Source of the DNA: an uncultured Acetatifactor sp.
GTDB taxonomy: Bacteria > Bacillota > Clostridia > Lachnospirales > Lachnospiraceae
DNA: 33,333 nucleotides
Assembly (NCBI GenBank): GCA_934394815.1
Contig: CAKRRD010000038.1
Span: 1-33,333 of the forward strand
Direction of reading: 5' to 3'
Part shown: positions 14,686 through 22,351 of the stretch, piece by piece
How positions within the stretch are numbered: position 1 is the first letter of the stretch
Layout: every line of letters starts with the position of its first letter
Translations under genes and position numbers: made by a program
Notes under the pieces: generated by a model
The model's input: only the letters and a program-made list of their open reading frames with translations
What the model was told of the DNA's origin: nothing
Databases searched by the model: none

Positions 14686-16953
14686 GTGGACAGAGAGGAA
14701 AACAGATTGAGTACGTTATACGCGGATATCATTGTAGATATCTCCCATGAAAAACTGGATAAGACCTTTCAATACCGGGTACCGGAGAGTCTGCGGGACA
14801 GGCTGGAACCGGGGGCCTGTGTCATGATCCCTTTCGGCAGCGGCAACCGGCTGATTAAAGGCTATGTGGTGGCGCTGGGGGAGAAGTGTCAGTTCGACCC
14901 GGAGAAGATCAAGGATATCGCAGGGATCCCGGAAAAAGAGACCGGCGTGGAGGATAAGATGATCGCACTGGCAGCCTGGATCCGCCGTAATTACGGCTGT
15001 ACCATGATCCAGGCCCTGAAGACCGTACTGCCGGCAAAACAGTCTGTGAAAAAGCTGGAACACAGACAGCTGGTACGCCTGATGAACAGAGAAGAGATCC
15101 TGTCACTCTTAGGAGAGTGCGAACGGAAGAAACAGGTGGCAAAGGCAAGACTGTTAAGAACTCTGGCGGAGCAGGAATCGATTCCCTATGAGTGGATCAC
15201 CGGGAAACTGGGGGTCAGTGCGGCCACGGTAAACAGCATCGTAAAAAGCGGCGCAGCAAAGCTGATCAGCTCCGAAAGCTACCGCAATCCGGTGAAGATG
15301 CAATTGGTGGAGGCAGCACACAATACACTGAGTGAAGAACAGCAGACTGTTGTATCGGAAGTATTGAAGGATTTCGATGCCGGAAGGAGACAGACCTATC
15401 TGATCCACGGGATCACCGGAAGCGGCAAGACGGAAGTGTATATGCAGCTGATCGGAGAGATGATCCGGAGGGGACGTCAGGCCATCGTGCTGATCCCGGA
15501 GATCGCGCTGACCTATCAGACGCTGTTACGGTTCTACCAGAGATTCGGCGACCGGGTCAGTGTGATGAATTCCACGTTATCCCCCGGAGAAAAATACGAT
15601 CAGTGCGAGCGGGCAAAGGCCGGCGAGATCGATGTGATCATCGGTCCCAGATCCTCACTTTTTACACCTTTTCCGAATCTGGGACTGATCGTCATGGATG
15701 AGGAGCAGGAGAACAGCTATAAAAGTGAAAGTACCCCGAAATATCATGCCAGAGAGACGGCACTGGAAGTGGCAAGACTGTACGGAGCCAGCGTGGTGCT
15801 GGGGTCTGCAACTCCTTCCCTGGAGGCCTATTACCGTGCCGGTAAGGGAGAGTACCGCATGTTTCACCTGACGAAGCGCCTGACCGGCGGAGAACTTCCG
15901 GTGGTGTACACGGTGGATCTCAGACAGGAGCTGCAGGAGGGCAACCGCTCCATTTTCAGCAGAAAATTACAGGAACTGATGACGGACCGGCTGAACAGGG
16001 GGCAGCAGACGATCCTGTTTTTAAACCGGCGGGGGTACGCGGGATTTGTGTCCTGCCGTTCCTGTGGTGAGGTCATGAAATGCCCCCACTGTGATGTCTC
16101 CCTCTCGGAACATAAAGGGGGAAGACTGATCTGTCATTACTGCGGCTATACACAGCCCATGCCGAAGCTTTGTCCGAAGTGCGGATCGAAATATATTCTG
16201 GGCTTTAAGGCGGGCACCCAGCAGATCGAAGAGAAATTAAGGGAACTGTATCCCGGTGTGCGGACGCTGCGGATGGACGCGGATACTACCCGGACGAAGG
16301 ACAGCTATGAGAAAATATTATCCTCTTTTGCAAACGGGGAAGCGGATGTGCTGATCGGCACCCAGATGATCGTGAAAGGACATGATTTCCCGAAGGTGAC
16401 ACTGGTGGGGATTCTGGCGGCGGATTTGTCACTAAATGCATCAGATTACCGGGCGGGAGAGCGGACCTTCCAGTTGTTGACCCAGGCGGTGGGCCGGGCC
16501 GGCAGAGGGGTGCTTCCCGGAGAAGCGGTGATCCAGACCTACCAGCCGGATCATTATGCCATCACCTGTGCGGCAGCGCAGGATTACGAAAGCTTTTACA
16601 ACGAGGAGATCCTGTACCGGGAACTGTCCGGTTATCCGCCGGTGGCACATATGCTGGCGGTGCAGATCTACGGCAAAGAGGAAGAAAATGTAAAACAGCT
16701 TGCCCTCAGACTGACAGATGTGGTAAAGTCTAATATGGACTTTTTATCCGAACAGCAAAAAATACAGGTATTGGGTCCTGCCCCTGCCAACATCAGCAAA
16801 ATCAATGATATTTACCGGCATGTGTTCTATGTAAAGCATGGGGAATATGATGTGCTGGTGGCGGTAAAGGACACACTGGAAGAGACTCTCAGGCAGTGGC
16901 AGCCCAGACAACTGAGTATACAATTTGATTTTGACCCTGTAAACATATTATAG
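14686..16953 (+). CDS. priA: Primosomal protein N' (replication restart helicase PriA)
   Basis: PriA recognises stalled forks and reloads the replicative helicase. The 755-residue protein has an N-terminal fork-binding domain (to about 110), a winged-helix region, Walker A GITGSGKTE (around 242-250), motif II DEEQ (338-341; most PriA proteins have DEEH), GSATPS, a zinc-binding insert with four CxxC pairs (Cys457 to about Cys500), then motifs IV-VI including GTQMIVKGHDFP and QAVGRAGR. A GTG start at 14686 follows an AGGGA. A TTG at 14707, behind AGAGAGGAA, is an equally good alternative and would remove seven residues. It starts 20 bp after murE. Confidence 0.94.
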   Translation: MDREENRLSTLYADIIVDISHEKLDKTFQYRVPESLRDRLEPGACVMIPFGSGNRLIKGYVVALGEKCQFDPEKIKDIAGIPEKETGVEDKMIALAAWIRRNYGCTMIQALKTVLPAKQSVKKLEHRQLVRLMNREEILSLLGECERKKQVAKARLLRTLAEQESIPYEWITGKLGVSAATVNSIVKSGAAKLISSESYRNPVKMQLVEAAHNTLSEEQQTVVSEVLKDFDAGRRQTYLIHGITGSGKTEVYMQLIGEMIRRGRQAIVLIPEIALTYQTLLRFYQRFGDRVSVMNSTLSPGEKYDQCERAKAGEIDVIIGPRSSLFTPFPNLGLIVMDEEQENSYKSESTPKYHARETALEVARLYGASVVLGSATPSLEAYYRAGKGEYRMFHLTKRLTGGELPVVYTVDLRQELQEGNRSIFSRKLQELMTDRLNRGQQTILFLNRRGYAGFVSCRSCGEVMKCPHCDVSLSEHKGGRLICHYCGYTQPMPKLCPKCGSKYILGFKAGTQQIEEKLRELYPGVRTLRMDADTTRTKDSYEKILSSFANGEADVLIGTQMIVKGHDFPKVTLVGILAADLSLNASDYRAGERTFQLLTQAVGRAGRGVLPGEAVIQTYQPDHYAITCAAAQDYESFYNEEILYRELSGYPPVAHMLAVQIYGKEEENVKQLALRLTDVVKSNMDFLSEQQKIQVLGPAPANISKINDIYRHVFYVKHGEYDVLVAVKDTLEETLRQWQPRQLSIQFDFDPVNIL

Positions 16954-16966
16954 GAGGTAAGAAACT

Positions 16967-17452
16967 GTGGCAATCAGAAACATTCGTGAATTTGGGGATG
17001 AAGTATTGACCAAGACATGTAAAGAGGTCAGGGAGATGACTCCCCGGACCAGAGAACTGATCGAGGATATGCTGGAGACTATGTACGATGCCAACGGTGT
17101 GGGACTGGCAGCTCCACAGGTGGGAGTACTGAAAAGAATCGTGGTGATCGATACCACCGGAGAGGATCCCTATATCCTGATCAATCCCCGCATCGTGGAG
17201 AGCAGCGGAGAACAGACCGGACAGGAAGGGTGCTTAAGCGTTCCCGGCAAGTTCGGCATCGTGACCAGACCCAATTATGTGAAAGCGGCAGCATTGGATG
17301 TGAATATGAAGCCCATCGAGGTGGAAGGAACCGAACTGCTGGCCAGAGCCATCTGTCACGAACTGGATCATCTGGATGGCCATCTCTATGTGGAAAAGGC
17401 ACAAGGCCCTCTGCAGGAGATGACCTATGAGGACGAAGAGGAAGAAGAATAG
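16967..17452 (+). CDS. def: Peptide deformylase
   Basis: Removes the formyl group from the N-terminal methionine of new proteins. The 161-residue protein has all three motifs: GVGLAAPQVG (near 45), EGCLS (87-91, metal ligand Cys89) and HELDH (131-135, ligands His131 and His135 with catalytic Glu132). It ends in a very acidic tail (EDEEEEE). The start is GTG with TAGGAGGTAAG upstream, 13 bp after priA. It is next to fmt, the enzyme that adds the formyl group, in the usual def-fmt pair. Confidence 0.96.
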   Translation: MAIRNIREFGDEVLTKTCKEVREMTPRTRELIEDMLETMYDANGVGLAAPQVGVLKRIVVIDTTGEDPYILINPRIVESSGEQTGQEGCLSVPGKFGIVTRPNYVKAAALDVNMKPIEVEGTELLARAICHELDHLDGHLYVEKAQGPLQEMTYEDEEEEE

Positions 17453-17475
17453 ATTTTCCGGAAAGGAGACAGACT

Positions 17476-18420
17476 ATGCAGATCGTATTTATGGGAACGC
17501 CGGATTTCGCGGTAGGAGCGCTGGAGGCATTGATCGCACAGGGGCATGAGATTACTGCAGTGGTGACCCAACCGGATAAGGCAAAAGGCCGAAGCAAAGA
17601 ATTACAGTTTCCTCCCGTGAAGGAATGTGCCGTAAAACACGGCATTCCGGTATTCCAGCCCCGCCGGATCAAGACACCGGAAGCTATCGAAGAACTGAAA
17701 AAATATCCTGCGGATATTTATATCGTAGCGGCATTCGGACAGATCCTGTCCCAGGAGATCCTGGATCTGCCGAAATACGGATGCCTGAACATTCACGCAT
17801 CTCTGCTTCCGAAATACCGTGGTGCTTCTCCCATCCAGAGAGTCATTATCGACGGAGAGGCCGAGACCGGAGTGACTATCATGCAGATGAATGCAGGACT
17901 GGACACCGGCGACATGCTGTATCAGAAGAAGATCCCCATCACTTCGGAGGATACTTTTGAGACCCTGCACGACAAGCTGATGGTGCTGGGTGGTGAGGCC
18001 ATTACGGAGGCTCTGCCCCTTCTGGAGGCCGGAAAACTGGTGCCGGAAAAGCAGGATGATGCGAAGACCTGCTATGCAGCACTGATCACGAAAGAAATGG
18101 GCAGACTGGACTTTACGAAAACAGCGGTGGAACTGGACCGGCTGATCCGGGGACTGACTCCCTGGCCCAGCGCCTATACTTTTTACCATGGAAAACAGTT
18201 AAAGATCTGGAAAGCGATCCCCATGGCAACAGCCCATAAGGAAGCACCGGGCACGATCCTTACGGTGGATAAGGATTCTTTTGAAGTGGCTGCGGCAGAA
18301 GGTGCCTTGAAGGTCATGGAATTGCAGCTGGAAGGAAAAAAACGGATGACGACGCATGATTTTCTGCTGGGGGTAAAAGTGCAGCAGGGAGAACTTCTGG
18401 GAGAACACAAGGAACGCTGA
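17476..18420 (+). CDS. fmt: Methionyl-tRNA formyltransferase
   Basis: Transfers a formyl group from 10-formyltetrahydrofolate to initiator Met-tRNA. The protein has 314 residues, the normal family length. The N-terminal Rossmann domain starts MQIVFMGTPDFAV; the catalytic segment reads NIHASLLPKYRGASPIQRVI with the Asn-His pair, followed by GVTIMQMNAGLDTGDML with the catalytic Asp. The C-terminal OB-like domain includes RGLTPWPSAYT. The start has GAAAGGAGA seven bases upstream. The last nine bases including the stop are duplicated directly after the gene. Confidence 0.96.
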   Translation: MQIVFMGTPDFAVGALEALIAQGHEITAVVTQPDKAKGRSKELQFPPVKECAVKHGIPVFQPRRIKTPEAIEELKKYPADIYIVAAFGQILSQEILDLPKYGCLNIHASLLPKYRGASPIQRVIIDGEAETGVTIMQMNAGLDTGDMLYQKKIPITSEDTFETLHDKLMVLGGEAITEALPLLEAGKLVPEKQDDAKTCYAALITKEMGRLDFTKTAVELDRLIRGLTPWPSAYTFYHGKQLKIWKAIPMATAHKEAPGTILTVDKDSFEVAAAEGALKVMELQLEGKKRMTTHDFLLGVKVQQGELLGEHKER

Positions 18421-18429
18421 GAACGCTGA
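18412..18429. repeat. 9-bp tandem duplication spanning the fmt stop codon
   Basis: GAACGCTGA at 18412-18420 (Glu-Arg-stop of fmt) is repeated exactly at 18421-18429, giving a second in-frame stop. It is probably a recent slippage event without consequence. Confidence 0.9.
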
Positions 18430-18453
18430 GATAGAAAGAAAGGAGACTTTTCT

Positions 18454-19170
18454 ATGTACGGTGGTTATTATGGATATTATTATTGGGATCCTACTTATTT
18501 TCTGGTACTGATCGGACTGGTACTTTGTCTGGGAGCCAGCGCACTGGTGAATTCCACCATGCGCAAGTACAGCAAGGTGCGGAACATGAGAGGGCTGACG
18601 GGAGCGGAAGCGGCCCGCAATATCCTCAACAGAGAAGGCTTATACAATGTACAGATTGAATGCCTGAATTCCAACGACGGCGATCATTACGATCCCCGTA
18701 CGGATACCGTAAGGCTGTCCTACAACAATTATAACGGCACTTCCGTGACCGCAGTCAGCGTGGCAGCCCATGAGTGTGGACATGCCATCCAGCATGCCCA
18801 CGGCTATGTTCCCATGAGCGTCCGGGCCGCACTGGTACCGGTGGTGAACATCGGAAGCAATTTAAGTATTCCCCTGATCTTTTTAGGAGTACTGCTCAGC
18901 TGGAATCAGACACTGATCCAACTGGGAATCTGGGCATTTGCCCTGACGGTGATCTTTCAGCTGGTGACGCTCCCTGTGGAATTCAATGCTTCCCGCAGAG
19001 CTATCGTGAAGGTGGAAGAATACGGACTGTTAGGCAGGGAAGAAGTAAGTGGCGGCAAAAAGGTGCTGACAGCGGCAGCCCTTACCTATGTGGCGGGCGC
19101 GGCTTCTTCTGCATTACAGCTGCTCAGACTGATCCTGCTGTATGGCGGTAACCGCAGAAGGAGAGACTAA
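18454..19170 (+). CDS. YugP-family membrane zinc metallopeptidase
   Basis: A 238-residue membrane protein of the Zn-dependent peptidase 2 family (PF04298, B. subtilis YugP type). It starts with a Tyr/Gly-rich segment (YGGYYGYYYWDPTY) and a membrane helix (about 17-30). The zinc site HECGH is at residues 106-110, followed by AIQHAHGY; two or three more helices lie at about 125-175 and 200-225. The third ligand is probably a Glu in VEFNASRRA. Substrates of this family are not established. It is routinely found between fmt and rsmB in clostridial genomes, so its place here is conserved rather than accidental. AAGGAGA precedes the start. Confidence 0.87.
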   Translation: MYGGYYGYYYWDPTYFLVLIGLVLCLGASALVNSTMRKYSKVRNMRGLTGAEAARNILNREGLYNVQIECLNSNDGDHYDPRTDTVRLSYNNYNGTSVTAVSVAAHECGHAIQHAHGYVPMSVRAALVPVVNIGSNLSIPLIFLGVLLSWNQTLIQLGIWAFALTVIFQLVTLPVEFNASRRAIVKVEEYGLLGREEVSGGKKVLTAAALTYVAGAASSALQLLRLILLYGGNRRRRD

Positions 19171-19172
19171 TC

Positions 19173-20486
19173 TTGAGTGATCATGCAACGACCGATACAA
19201 GAGAGATTATAGTGGAAATCCTGCTCAGTCTGGAAAAGGGGCAGGATTTTTCCCATAAATTAATGAAAGCTGTGCTGGATAAATACGATTACCTGGATTC
19301 CAGAGAAAAAGCGTTTATCAAAAGAGTTACGGAAGGTACGATAGAGAGACAGCTGGAGCTGGACTATTATCTGGACCGCTTTTCTTCGGTACCGGTCCGG
19401 AAGATGAAGCCCCTGATCCGCTGTCTTCTTCGTATGAGTACCTATCAGATCCTGTATATGGATGCGGTGCCGGACAGCGCAGTATGCAATGAGGCCTGCA
19501 AGCTGGCGGCCAAAAGAGGATTCCGTACGCTGAAGGGCTTTGTGAATGCGGTGCTGCGCAATATTTCCCGCAGCAAGGAACAGATGCCGCTGCCGGATCC
19601 GGGGGATACGGTGAAGTATCTGAGCATAAAATATTCCATGCCGGAATGGATCGTAAATCTGTGGCTGCCTGCATATGGCAGAGAAGGAACGGAAACACTT
19701 TTAGCAGGACTTTTGGCAATCCATCCGGTGTCCCTGCGCTTTTCCACGGAACTGACCGAAGAGGAGAGAGGGGCATTGGCGGAAGGGATGCAGAAAGCCG
19801 GTGTCAGCCTGCGGCAAAGCAGAGAACTTCCCTATGTATATCTGGCGGAGAATCTGGAAAATGTAAGTGCACTTCCGGGATTTGCGGAAGGAAAATTTAC
19901 CGTACAGGACGTCAGTTCTGCGCTGGCGGTGGAAGCGGCAGGCATTCAGCCCGGCAGCACGGTCATGGATCTGTGTGCAGCCCCCGGAGGCAAGACAATC
20001 CTGGCGGCAGAATTCGCAGGAGAGACGGGGCATGTGGTGTCCCGGGACGTGTCGGAATATAAGACGGATCTGATCCGGGAGAATCTGGAACGGATGAACC
20101 GGAAGAATGTGGAAGTCCAGGTGTACGATGCAACGGTACACGATCCGGAGAGGGAAGAATATGCGGATGTGGTACTGATGGATGTCCCCTGTTCCGGTCT
20201 GGGAGTGATGGGGAAAAAGAGAGACATCAAATACCATGCCACCCCGGAGAGCCTGCGATCCATTACAGAACTGCAGAAGCAGATCGTGGAAGCCGGTTGG
20301 CAGTATGTAAAGCCGGGCGGGGTATTATTATACAGTACCTGTACAATAAACCCTGCGGAGAACCAGAAGATGGCAGCCTGGATCACGGAGAACTTCCCCT
20401 TTGCATTGGAAGAAGAGAGACAGCTTCTGCCGGGAACGGATGAGACCGATGGATTCTATTTTGCAAGACTGCGCAGAAAAGCGTGA
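19173..20486 (+). CDS. rsmB: 16S rRNA (cytosine(967)-C5)-methyltransferase RsmB
   Basis: Methylates C967 of 16S rRNA using S-adenosylmethionine. The 437-residue protein has an N-terminal NusB-like RNA-binding domain (about 8-135) and a Rossmann methyltransferase domain. Motif I reads LCAAPGGKT (near 268-276), motif IV DVPCSGLG with Cys340, and motif VI YSTCTINPAENQ with nucleophile Cys390. The start is TTG 19173, two bases after the preceding stop and nine after AAGGAGAG; the nearby ATG at 19183 is out of frame, so the rare start is required. It overlaps no other real gene; rlmN begins 28 bp later. Confidence 0.94.
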   Translation: MSDHATTDTREIIVEILLSLEKGQDFSHKLMKAVLDKYDYLDSREKAFIKRVTEGTIERQLELDYYLDRFSSVPVRKMKPLIRCLLRMSTYQILYMDAVPDSAVCNEACKLAAKRGFRTLKGFVNAVLRNISRSKEQMPLPDPGDTVKYLSIKYSMPEWIVNLWLPAYGREGTETLLAGLLAIHPVSLRFSTELTEEERGALAEGMQKAGVSLRQSRELPYVYLAENLENVSALPGFAEGKFTVQDVSSALAVEAAGIQPGSTVMDLCAAPGGKTILAAEFAGETGHVVSRDVSEYKTDLIRENLERMNRKNVEVQVYDATVHDPEREEYADVVLMDVPCSGLGVMGKKRDIKYHATPESLRSITELQKQIVEAGWQYVKPGGVLLYSTCTINPAENQKMAAWITENFPFALEEERQLLPGTDETDGFYFARLRRKA

Positions 20487-20514
20487 GACAGAGACAAGAA
20501 GTAAGAGAACAAAA

Positions 20515-21588
20515 ATGGACATAAAAAAAGATATCAAATCCCTGAATCTGGAAGAACTGAAGACGGAACTGGAAGGTATGGGTGAGAAGGCTTTTCGGGC
20601 AAAGCAGATGTACGAGTGGATGCATGTGAAGCTGGCCAGAAGCTTTGATGAGATGACGAATCTCTCCGCAAAATTCAGGGAACAATGCACGGAAATCTAT
20701 GAATATATCTGCGTAAAGCCTGTCAGAATACAGGAGTCGAAGATCGACGGAACGAAAAAGTTCCTGTTTGAACTGGCTGACGGCAACGTGGTGGAAAGCG
20801 TCTGGATGCAGTACAAACACGGCAACAGTGTATGTATTTCATCTCAGGTGGGATGCCGTATGGGATGCCGGTTCTGCGCTTCCACACTGGACGGACTGGA
20901 ACGGAATCTGGCCCCTTCGGAGATGCTGGATCAGATCTATGCCATCACCAGGCTGACGGGAGAGCGGGTTTCCAACGTGGTAGTCATGGGCACCGGGGAA
21001 CCGATGGACAATTATGACAATATTTTAAAGTTCCTGCATCTTCTGACCGATGAAAACGGTCTGAATATCAGCCAGAGAAATGTGACGGTGTCCACCTGTG
21101 GAATTGTCCCCAGAATGCGGCAGCTGGCAGAGGAAAAGCTGCAGATCACGCTGGCATTGTCCCTGCATGCGACCACCGATGAGAAGCGGAGAAAACTGAT
21201 GCCCATAGCCAACCGGTATTCTATTAAGGAACTGATGGAGGTCTGCCAGTATTATTTTGAGCAGACCGGACGGAGGATCACCTTTGAATACAGTCTGGTG
21301 GGCGGTGTGAACGATACGGAAGAGGATGCCAGAGAGCTGATCGCACTGGCGAAGCCTTTGTGCTGCCACATCAATCTGATCCCGGTGAATCCCATCAAGG
21401 AGCGGGATTATGTGCAGTCGGATACGAAGCACATCCAGGCATTTAAAAATAAACTTGAAAGTAAGAAGATACATGTTACAATTAGAAGGGAGATGGGCCG
21501 GGATATTGACGGAGCCTGCGGACAGTTAAGACGTCGTCATGCGCAGGAGACGAAGAACCCGGAGAAAATCTCACAGGAGGAAGTTTGA
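20515..21588 (+). CDS. rlmN: 23S rRNA (adenine(2503)-C2)-methyltransferase RlmN
   Basis: A radical-SAM enzyme that methylates A2503 of 23S rRNA (and A37 of some tRNAs). ATG 20515 gives 357 residues, the family length, and a normal N-terminus (DIKSLNLEELKTEL); the open frame continues back inside rsmB but would add 38 unrelated residues. The [4Fe-4S] motif CRMGCRFC gives Cys114, Cys118 and Cys121; GTGEPMDN, STCGIVP and INLIPVNPI are present. The second catalytic cysteine is Cys335 in DGACGQLR. The C-terminal PP2C start follows two bases after the stop. The ribosome binding site is poor, so translation may depend on coupling to rsmB. Confidence 0.94.
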   Translation: MDIKKDIKSLNLEELKTELEGMGEKAFRAKQMYEWMHVKLARSFDEMTNLSAKFREQCTEIYEYICVKPVRIQESKIDGTKKFLFELADGNVVESVWMQYKHGNSVCISSQVGCRMGCRFCASTLDGLERNLAPSEMLDQIYAITRLTGERVSNVVVMGTGEPMDNYDNILKFLHLLTDENGLNISQRNVTVSTCGIVPRMRQLAEEKLQITLALSLHATTDEKRRKLMPIANRYSIKELMEVCQYYFEQTGRRITFEYSLVGGVNDTEEDARELIALAKPLCCHINLIPVNPIKERDYVQSDTKHIQAFKNKLESKKIHVTIRREMGRDIDGACGQLRRRHAQETKNPEKISQEEV

Positions 21589-21589
21589 C

Positions 21590-22318
21590 GTGCTTAAGAC
21601 GTTTTCCATAACCGATATCGGAAGGAAAAGAAAAGTAAATCAGGACTATATCTATACCTCTGAAAAGCCGGTGGGAAATCTGCCGAATGTGTTCATTGTG
21701 GCAGATGGCATGGGCGGTCATAACGCGGGTGATTATGCGTCCAAGGTGACGGTGGAGACCATGCTTGCCCAGATGGAGAATTCTTTTGAGAAGAATCCCA
21801 TGCTGATTTTCCGCAGGGCCATCGAGGAAGCCAACGAAGTGATCCGTAAGAGAGCCAGCGAAGATGAGACGCTGGAAGGAATGGGGACCACGGTAGTGGC
21901 AGCATCCTGCATAGGCAGATTCGTACAGGTGGCCAATGTCGGGGACAGCAGGCTTTATGTGGTTGGTAACAAGATACGACAGATCACGAGAGATCATTCT
22001 TATGTACAGGAGATGGTCCGGATCGGGGAACTGGATCCTGCGGATGCAAGAAATCATCCGGACAAGAATATTATTACCAGAGCGGTGGGAGCCGAGGATA
22101 AGGTGGAACCGGATTTCTTTACCGTGGAATTACAGGAGGGAGAGATCGTTCTCATGTGTTCGGACGGTCTGACCAATATGCTGGAAGATGAAGAGATCCG
22201 TATGATTATCAGCGGAGCCAGAGACCTTGTGGAGAAGGCCGAATGCCTGGTGGAGGCGGCCAATGCCAACGGTGGAAGGGATAATATCAGTGTAATACTG
22301 ATTGAGCCGTGTGCGTAA
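21590..22318 (+). CDS. prpC: PP2C-family protein serine/threonine phosphatase (Stp/PrpC)
   Basis: Metal-dependent phosphatase that reverses the work of the PASTA kinase encoded next. GTG 21590 gives 242 residues and follows a perfect AGGAGG with nine-base spacing; it lies one base beyond the rlmN stop. An upstream in-frame ATG (21539) would add an odd Arg-rich leader overlapping rlmN and is rejected. Metal-binding PP2C motifs are complete: TDIGRKRKVNQD, ADGMGGH, GDSRLY, CSDGLTNML and GGRDNISVIL. No membrane segment. The phosphatase-kinase pair is the conserved Firmicutes arrangement. Confidence 0.93.
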   Translation: MLKTFSITDIGRKRKVNQDYIYTSEKPVGNLPNVFIVADGMGGHNAGDYASKVTVETMLAQMENSFEKNPMLIFRRAIEEANEVIRKRASEDETLEGMGTTVVAASCIGRFVQVANVGDSRLYVVGNKIRQITRDHSYVQEMVRIGELDPADARNHPDKNIITRAVGAEDKVEPDFFTVELQEGEIVLMCSDGLTNMLEDEEIRMIISGARDLVEKAECLVEAANANGGRDNISVILIEPCA

Positions 22319-22351
22319 ACCATCCCAGCTTTTTTGAAATGGAGAGCAAGT

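Noticed and set aside
20401..20514. N-terminal extension of RlmN starting inside rsmB
   Set aside because: It would overlap the rsmB reading frame by 86 bases and add 38 residues unlike any RlmN N-terminus; ATG 20515 gives the family length.
21539..21589. Arg-rich N-terminal extension of the PP2C phosphatase
   Set aside because: It overlaps the end of rlmN. The GTG at 21590 has a perfect AGGAGG at the right distance and begins exactly at the conserved PP2C sequence.
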